This document shows, one piece after another, positions 7,133-11,050 of a stretch of DNA of 11,050 nucleotides (positions within the stretch are counted from its first letter, which is position 1; each line of letters starts with the position of its first letter). The notes under the pieces were generated by a model. The model was given only the letters and a program-made list of their open reading frames with translations. It made no database searches and was not told where the DNA came from. The DNA lies in contig DCDF01000193.1 in the NCBI GenBank assembly GCA_002316295.1, positions 1 to 11,050 of the forward strand. The letters run 5' to 3'. Source of the stretch: Syntrophaceae bacterium UBA1062 (lineage in GTDB: Bacteria > Desulfobacterota > Desulfomonilia > UBA1062). The translations under genes and the position numbers were made by a program.

Positions 7133-8580
7133 GATTCCTCCCTGTCTTTCACTGTGCTTACAATGCGCCCTCTTGCCAGCACTGTGGTGATGCATTCGCC
7201 CTTCCGTACCTGCGCTGCATCCATGAGGACTCGTCCGCTCCCGTCAACGGTCATGCTGTATCCCCTGCGCAGGACTCCGGAAGGATCCAGGACGGCAAAG
7301 AGAGAACCGAGATGCTCCAGCCGATCCTGCTGGCGGACGAGAGCCGCCCGGGCATGGTCGCAGAGAATCTGCTGAATCCGATTGATCACGGTTTCCTGGA
7401 GCATGAGGCGAGCATCCGCATCACGGATTATGGAATGCGGCAGCCCATCGAGTGCCTGCATCTCCCGGCGAAGGGCCGCCCGTGAGCCGTTTTCGAGGCT
7501 CAATCCCGTCATCGCCAGCATCCGCTCCTCAGCTGCGAGGTCTCTGGTCAGTGCGGTATGGAGATAGAAGGTGACCTCTTTGATCGCGGATAGCGCCGAA
7601 ACCATCCATCGGCGGGTGAGGTGCCCGAGCCCGCTGGCTGACAGGCGCAGACGGTCGCCGGCTTTCTGGACGATCTCCCTGCTCCGGTAGGAAATCTCCA
7701 GGCACGCCTGATCGAGGCGGTCCCACACCTCATTCATGGCAGAAACCAGACAGCGGGCCGCATCGGTCGGCGTGACGCAACAGGTGTGGGCAACGAGGTC
7801 GGCCACGCTCACATCGACTTCGTGGCCTATGCCGGTGACCACGGGCTTGCCGCACAGGGCTATGGCTCTGCAGATTGCGGGATCGTCAAAGGAAAACAGA
7901 TCGGTCCTGGCGCCTCCGCCCCGTATGATGACGACGACATCCACAAGGGGATGTCTCTTCAGGGCTTCGATGCCCGCCACCACCTCCGGCACAGTGTTTT
8001 CGCCCTGCATGTGGGCGTCGAAGAGGAGAATTGAAAATGAATACCCGCTGTCATTGATGATGTGCATGAAATCATTGAACGCAGCCGAGCCATCGGACGT
8101 TATGAGACCCACGTGCTGAGGAATTCTCGGGAATGTAAGCGCCTTGTTTCTCTCGAGAAGGCCCTCGGACCGCAGAGATTCGATGGTCTGCTCCCGTCTC
8201 CTGGCTATGGCGCCGAATGTATAGGCGGGATCGATCTCAGAGACTATCAGTTGGTAGCGCCCTTCTCTGACGAACAGGTCGACACGCGCCTTCAGTTTGA
8301 CCTCGATGCCCGAAGCGAGCTCGAAGCTCTGCATGCCCGAGGATTTCAGCGCCGAGCGCCACTTGAGATACGCCCCCCGGAAAAACGCGCAGCTGATTTT
8401 TGCGATGTATCCTTCCCGGGAGCCCGGCGCTTTCTCCACCAGGTCGAAATACACATGGCCGGATTTCGCGTGGACTTTGAGCCCATGGACCTCTCCCTGT
8501 ATCCATATCTCGCCGTCCAGACACGATCTCAGCGATTCTCTGGCCAGCTCATTCAACTGACTTACGCGCAAGCATGCCAC
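7129..8580 (-). CDS. xseA: exodeoxyribonuclease VII large subunit
   Basis: Catalytic subunit of exonuclease VII (single-strand DNA exonuclease in repair). From a GTG at 8580 it has 483 residues, slightly longer than the usual 400-460. An N-terminal OB-fold (about 1-105) opens with R-V-S-Q-L-N and I-W-I-Q-G-E-V. The catalytic domain shows T161-S-D-G-S-A-A-F-N-D170, R220-G-G-G with a following D-L-F-S-F-D-D, and G250-I-G-H-E-V-D-V-S-V-A-D with T-P-T-D-A-A, the expected nuclease residues. A helical C-terminal part carries the XseB-binding region. The start is uncertain: the frame stays open to ATGs at 8694 and 8736, but those lie at or near the divergent promoter. TTG at 8571 is another option. 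None has a clear Shine-Dalgarno site. xseB follows with a 4-bp overlap. Confidence 0.92.
   Translation of the reverse strand: MACLRVSQLNELARESLRSCLDGEIWIQGEVHGLKVHAKSGHVYFDLVEKAPGSREGYIAKISCAFFRGAYLKWRSALKSSGMQSFELASGIEVKLKARVDLFVREGRYQLIVSEIDPAYTFGAIARRREQTIESLRSEGLLERNKALTFPRIPQHVGLITSDGSAAFNDFMHIINDSGYSFSILLFDAHMQGENTVPEVVAGIEALKRHPLVDVVVIIRGGGARTDLFSFDDPAICRAIALCGKPVVTGIGHEVDVSVADLVAHTCCVTPTDAARCLVSAMNEVWDRLDQACLEISYRSREIVQKAGDRLRLSASGLGHLTRRWMVSALSAIKEVTFYLHTALTRDLAAEERMLAMTGLSLENGSRAALRREMQALDGLPHSIIRDADARLMLQETVINRIQQILCDHARAALVRQQDRLEHLGSLFAVLDPSGVLRRGYSMTVDGSGRVLMDAAQVRKGECITTVLARGRIVSTVKDREES
7137..7143 (-). promoter_or_regulatory. Shine-Dalgarno site of xseB inside the xseA 3' end
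   Basis: AGGGAGG on the minus strand, four bases before the xseB ATG. It supports the short xseB start over the longer open frame. Confidence 0.75.
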
Positions 8581-8675
8581 GGAATACAGAACTAACAGAA
8601 AGCACGGGCGATAATCAAGCCGCCCATGGGATAGACGGAATTTTCTTCCCCGGGGGGTGGATATTCGGGCATACC

Positions 8676-8689
8676 GGCCGCCGGCGGCC
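8676..8689. repeat. 14-bp perfect palindrome in the divergent regulatory region
   Basis: GGCCGCCGGCGGCC is identical to its own reverse complement. It lies about 30 bp upstream of the crotonase -35 box and about 95 bp upstream of the likely xseA start. It could be an operator for a dimeric regulator or simply a GC-rich chance palindrome. Confidence 0.45.
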
Positions 8690-8718
8690 CTCATCGGGGC
8701 GCAGCGAGGATTCACGCA

Positions 8719-8747
8719 TTGACAGCGTGATTCCATCCATGTACAAG
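8719..8747 (+). promoter_or_regulatory. sigma-70-type promoter for the crotonase gene
   Basis: Exact -35 TTGACA at 8719-8724, 17-bp spacer, -10 TACAAG at 8742-8747 (four of six consensus bases). The expected start near 8754 gives a leader of about 24 bases carrying the ribosome site. A perfect -35 with a poor -10 is compatible with an activated or repressed promoter. Confidence 0.62.
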
Positions 8748-8766
8748 TTATGCAAGAATGTTTTTC

Positions 8767-8771
8767 AGGAG
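8767..8771 (+). promoter_or_regulatory. Shine-Dalgarno site of the crotonase gene
   Basis: AGGAG six bases before ATG 8778. It decides this start over the longer open frame that begins at 8574. Confidence 0.8.
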
Positions 8772-8777
8772 CAGCCG

Positions 8778-9560
8778 ATGAAGTATCAGTTCATCAAGGT
8801 GGAGGTTTCGGAAAATATCGCTACCGTCACCATGGACCGCAAGCATGAGCTCAATGCGCTCTCGTACGGAATGCTCTCCGAAATCAACCATGTCTTCTCC
8901 TCGTTCCTTACCGACGGCAACAGCGTCCGGCTCATTGTCTTCACCGGGGGAGACGAATGCTTTTCCGCGGGAATCGACCTCAAGGAGGCGCCGAGCTTCA
9001 CCGCCGAGCAGGCCACGAGGTATTTCAATCTCGCCGTAAACACCTATTCCATGCTCCTCGACTATGACAAGATACTCATCACCGCGGTGAGCGGCATCGC
9101 GTTCGGAGGCGGTTTCAACCTGGCGCTCATGGGCGATATCATCATTGCCTCCGAGAGCGCCATTTTCGGGCATCCCGAGATCAAATACGGCTTCAACCCG
9201 CTGCTCACGCCTCTGGTGGCGCGTATCGGGATGGCTCGCAGCAAGGAGCTGACCTTAAAGGGAGAACCCATCGGGGCTCAGGAAGCACATCACATCGGGC
9301 TGGTGAATCGCGTAGTGCCTCCCGAGAACTTCCGCGACGAAATATCCGCCTGGGCGAAGCAACTGGTGGGGAGGCCTCCCGAGGTGGTCCGGGCGCTGAA
9401 GAGGAGTTTCGACGTGGTCAGCCGCCTCGACGCAAAGGCCGCCCTCGAGTACGAACTGGAAATGACCGCCATGCTCTTCAATATCCGGGGAGACATACGG
9501 GAGAATATGAAGAGTGTCATTCAGAGAAAAGACCTCGCCGGAAAAATCGTCTGCTCCTGA
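8778..9560 (+). CDS. enoyl-CoA hydratase/isomerase (crotonase) family protein
   Basis: A 260-residue crotonase-fold acyl-CoA enzyme. C61-F-S-A-G-I-D-L gives the first oxyanion-hole backbone site, and the G110-G-G loop after S-G-I-A-F gives the second. Of the two glutamates used by classical hydratases (rat Glu144 and Glu164, 20 apart), the second is present as E134 in G-H-P-E-I, but the first position holds N114 in G-F-N-L-A. Enoyl-CoA isomerases also keep only the second glutamate, so hydration is not assured; isomerase, decarboxylase or thioesterase chemistry is possible. The start at 8778 has AGGAG six bases before it and a promoter at 8719-8747; an open frame back to 8574 would add 68 residues unlike the family. 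The next gene overlaps its 3' end by 47 bp. Confidence 0.92.
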   Translation: MKYQFIKVEVSENIATVTMDRKHELNALSYGMLSEINHVFSSFLTDGNSVRLIVFTGGDECFSAGIDLKEAPSFTAEQATRYFNLAVNTYSMLLDYDKILITAVSGIAFGGGFNLALMGDIIIASESAIFGHPEIKYGFNPLLTPLVARIGMARSKELTLKGEPIGAQEAHHIGLVNRVVPPENFRDEISAWAKQLVGRPPEVVRALKRSFDVVSRLDAKAALEYELEMTAMLFNIRGDIRENMKSVIQRKDLAGKIVCS

Positions 9561-10200
9561 CCGGTTCGACGCCCTCGTCCTCTACCGCATACTGAGAAGC
9601 CGATACGGCCCGTCCGGATGGTGGCCCGGAGACACCCCCCTCGAGGTGGCGATAGGCGCCGTGCTCACCCAGAACACCGCATGGAGCAATGTCGAAAAGG
9701 CTATGGCCCTCCTCAAGGCTCACTCCATGCTCGATGTCAGGCGCATTCATTCGGCGGACCAGGCCCTGCTCGCTTCGCTCATCCGGCCTTCCGGATACTA
9801 TAACCTCAAGGCTGAGAGGCTCAAGAATCTCATGCGCGCGATCATAGAGCATTCCCAGGGTGATACGGAGGCTTTCCTCGGCCGGGACCTCGAACGCTTA
9901 AGAGCCGACCTCCTCACGATAAACGGCATCGGGAAGGAAACCGCGGACAGCATCTGCTGCTATGCGGCCGGAAAAACCATCTTCGTGGTGGACGCCTATA
10001 CCAGGAGGATCCTCTCGAGGCACGGTCTCATCCAGGGCGCAGAAGACTACGAAACGATACGGCATCTCTTCGAGGCGAGCCTCCCACGCGATCTCGCCGT
10101 GTTCAAAGACCTCCATGCCTACCTCGTCTTCGTGGGTAAGGACTATTGCCGCAAAAGCAAACCCCGGTGCGAAGACTGTCCCCTGGCTCATTGGCCATGA
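9514..10200 (+). CDS. HhH-GPD DNA glycosylase, endonuclease III superfamily (COG2231/MagIII-like)
   Basis: A 228-residue base-excision repair protein. The N-terminal Y-G-P-S-G-W-W-P and L-T-Q-N-T-A-W motifs (31-57) and the helix-hairpin-helix I-N-G-I-G-K-E-T-A-D (136-145) are those of the COG2231 group related to 3-methyladenine glycosylase III. The catalytic Asp is D160 in V-V-D-A-Y. The lysine that makes E. coli endonuclease III a lyase is replaced by E142, so a glycosylase-only enzyme acting on alkylated bases is likely. The C-terminal cluster region has C212-X6-C219-X2-C222, but the fourth cysteine is missing: the chain stops six residues later with Pro at that place. The only usable start is GTG 9514, inside the crotonase gene, with a weak GAAG before it; translation is probably coupled. 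The pairing with an acyl-CoA enzyme has no obvious functional logic. Confidence 0.87.
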   Translation: MSFREKTSPEKSSAPDRFDALVLYRILRSRYGPSGWWPGDTPLEVAIGAVLTQNTAWSNVEKAMALLKAHSMLDVRRIHSADQALLASLIRPSGYYNLKAERLKNLMRAIIEHSQGDTEAFLGRDLERLRADLLTINGIGKETADSICCYAAGKTIFVVDAYTRRILSRHGLIQGAEDYETIRHLFEASLPRDLAVFKDLHAYLVFVGKDYCRKSKPRCEDCPLAHWP

Positions 10201-10407
10201 TTCGCTTTTCTCATGAACGCAGTCTGAAGAAGAATCTGACGCCTGAATTGACATCGACGAGCAGGAGCGGGCTTACTGCCGGACGGCACAGGAAAGGTGG
10301 TTGCTCGGCCTAAGGATCGCAACCGGGCGATGCAGAAAAAAGGAACGCAACCCAGAGGCACGGCATTTCCGCAAGACCGGCTCCGGAAGCGAAGCCGGGG
10401 ATGCGCA
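10201..10407. other. non-coding stretch rich in short inverted repeats
   Basis: No convincing gene lies here. Several hairpins can be drawn: TGCC/GGCA at 10277-10288, GGTTGC (10299-10304) with GCAACC (10319-10324), and CCGGCT (10377-10382) with AGCCGG (10393-10398). It could be the 3' untranslated region of the glycosylase or PEP-CTERM transcript, a small RNA, or a decayed element. I could not match it to a known RNA family. Confidence 0.4.
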
Positions 10408-10439
10408 GCGTAAAAAGTGCCTAGCGCACTTTTTTACGC
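10408..10439. terminator. inverted repeat, likely bidirectional terminator, on the PEP-CTERM stop codon
   Basis: GCGTAAAAAGTGC (10408-10420) pairs with GCACTTTTTTACGC (10426-10439), with one extra T and a five-base loop. On either strand it reads A-run, short G-C stem, T-run, the form of a two-way intrinsic terminator between convergent genes. The minus-strand stop codon (10421-10423) lies in the loop, so the right arm codes for the last Lys-Lys-Val residues of the PEP-CTERM protein. Confidence 0.6.
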
Positions 10440-11050
10440 AGAACTGCAAGGCCCATCAGCCCTGCGCCCATGAGAGCGAGGGTGGCAGGCTCCGGCACCG
10501 GGGCGGTGCCTTCTTGAACGGGAAAGGGGTTCTCGTTGAACGTGAAATTGTCCCAGAACGTCGAATTGTTGCTGAGGCTTCCGACCCCGAAAAATTCGAT
10601 CCAGGAGATCTCAGGCAGATCGGCGGTCACGGACAGCGTGATTCCGGCATATGAATCGATCGGATTGAGGAATGTCGCATATCCCACCTGCCTGCCGGTA
10701 TTGTCGAACGCATACAGGAACAGGTTGTCCTCATCGCTGTTGAAGTCTCCAAGGGTGATGCTCACCTGATCGGTTGCGGTATCGAAATAGGCCCGGGTTG
10801 CGTTGCGGGGGGTAGCGTACGGGGTATTGATAACCATGTGACCGGAGAAGTCAGGGCCGAGAGCAGGCGTTCTCTGATCGACCCGCCCCACGGTGAATTG
10901 GTCTCCTCCGGTGTTGTCGAAGGTCACTCCCTCGAAGAAGCTGTTGAACTGGGCCTCCGTGTAAATTCCGATCGGGATGTTGTCGAAATCATAGGTAATG
11001 GCTGATGCCGGCCCGGAACAAAGATGAAATACCATGAAACATGAAACAAA
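10421..11050 (-). CDS. PEP-CTERM sorting-domain protein (N-terminus outside window)
   Basis: A secreted protein with a C-terminal exosortase signal: V-P-E-P-A-T-L-A-L, a short hydrophobic segment, and the basic tail R-K-K-V-R. In known systems exosortase (EpsH) cuts or anchors such proteins during export, often in biofilm- or exopolysaccharide-producing Gram-negatives. The frame remains open to the window edge (F-V-S-C-F before Met 11035), and the stretch through H-L-C-S-G-P-A-S-A looks like the end of a signal peptide cleaved before I-T-Y-D-F; the true start therefore probably lies beyond 11050 and the ATG at 11035 is internal. The 160-residue body is rich in Asp, Asn, Thr and aromatic residues with alternating strands (T-A-D-L-P-E-I-S-W-I-E-F-F-G-V), suggesting a beta-sandwich, possibly carbohydrate-binding. 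No exosortase or polysaccharide gene is within the window. Confidence 0.85.
   Translation of the reverse strand, partial: FVSCFMVFHLCSGPASAITYDFDNIPIGIYTEAQFNSFFEGVTFDNTGGDQFTVGRVDQRTPALGPDFSGHMVINTPYATPRNATRAYFDTATDQVSITLGDFNSDEDNLFLYAFDNTGRQVGYATFLNPIDSYAGITLSVTADLPEISWIEFFGVGSLSNNSTFWDNFTFNENPFPVQEGTAPVPEPATLALMGAGLMGLAVLRKKVR

Noticed and set aside
5850..7190. 446-codon open frame on the plus strand opposite the aminotransferase and xseB
   Set aside because: Shadow of the aminotransferase gene: rich in His, Arg and Val, with no domain signature and no ribosome site.
10197..10313. 38-codon frame whose ATG overlaps the glycosylase stop (ATGA)
   Set aside because: It is Arg/Ser/Thr-rich without a motif and runs into the inverted repeats. 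The overlap alone is not enough evidence for a gene.
10270..10370. Possible c-di-GMP-I (GEMM) riboswitch, because of CACAGG, GAAAGGTGG, CGGCCTAA and ACGCAA pieces
   Set aside because: The pieces are in the wrong order and the conserved GCAAACC and ACGCAAAGCC segments are absent. It also faces away from the PEP-CTERM gene that such a switch would control.

Overview
The window is a GC-rich (about 58-60% by eye) stretch of bacterial chromosome, made mostly of housekeeping and envelope genes. A PEP-CTERM/exosortase substrate, a PilZ c-di-GMP receptor, a TPR lipoprotein and the overall gene style point to a delta-proteobacterial (Desulfobacterota-like) organism. That placement is an inference, since there is no rRNA or other marker gene here. 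I see no tRNA, rRNA, CRISPR array, transposase or phage gene.

Left block, + strand (1-3158): the 3' end of a PHP-domain phosphoesterase gene, cut by the window edge. After a 125-bp gap with a possible promoter come three tightly packed genes: a P-loop kinase-like ATPase with an unusual Walker A motif, a TPR lipoprotein resembling type IV pilus assembly protein PilF/PilW, and a PilZ-domain protein with both c-di-GMP motifs intact. Gaps of 24 and 9 bp suggest one operon, probably tied to the cell surface or pili and to c-di-GMP signalling.

Middle block, - strand (8580 down to 3109): xseA-xseB (exonuclease VII), a class I aminotransferase, engB (ribosome-assembly GTPase) and mnmG (tRNA wobble-uridine modification). 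xseA/xseB and aminotransferase/engB overlap as ATGA. mnmG converges on the PilZ gene and their coding ends overlap by 50 bp, leaving no room for an ordinary terminator between them.

Right block, + strand (8719-10200): a divergent promoter with a perfect TTGACA box drives a crotonase-family gene. A HhH-GPD DNA glycosylase of the endonuclease III superfamily (COG2231/MagIII-like) overlaps it by 47 bp. A 220-bp non-coding, hairpin-rich stretch follows, then the - strand 3' part of a PEP-CTERM protein gene that runs off the right edge. A strong inverted repeat sits exactly on its stop codon and could be a two-way terminator.

The window does not reveal a clear new multi-gene system. The points worth checking are the altered Walker A motif next to c-di-GMP/pilus-type genes, the convergent overlap, the crotonase that lacks one catalytic glutamate, the glycosylase without its fourth cluster cysteine, a 14-bp perfect palindrome in the divergent promoter region, and the structured 3' region before the PEP-CTERM gene.
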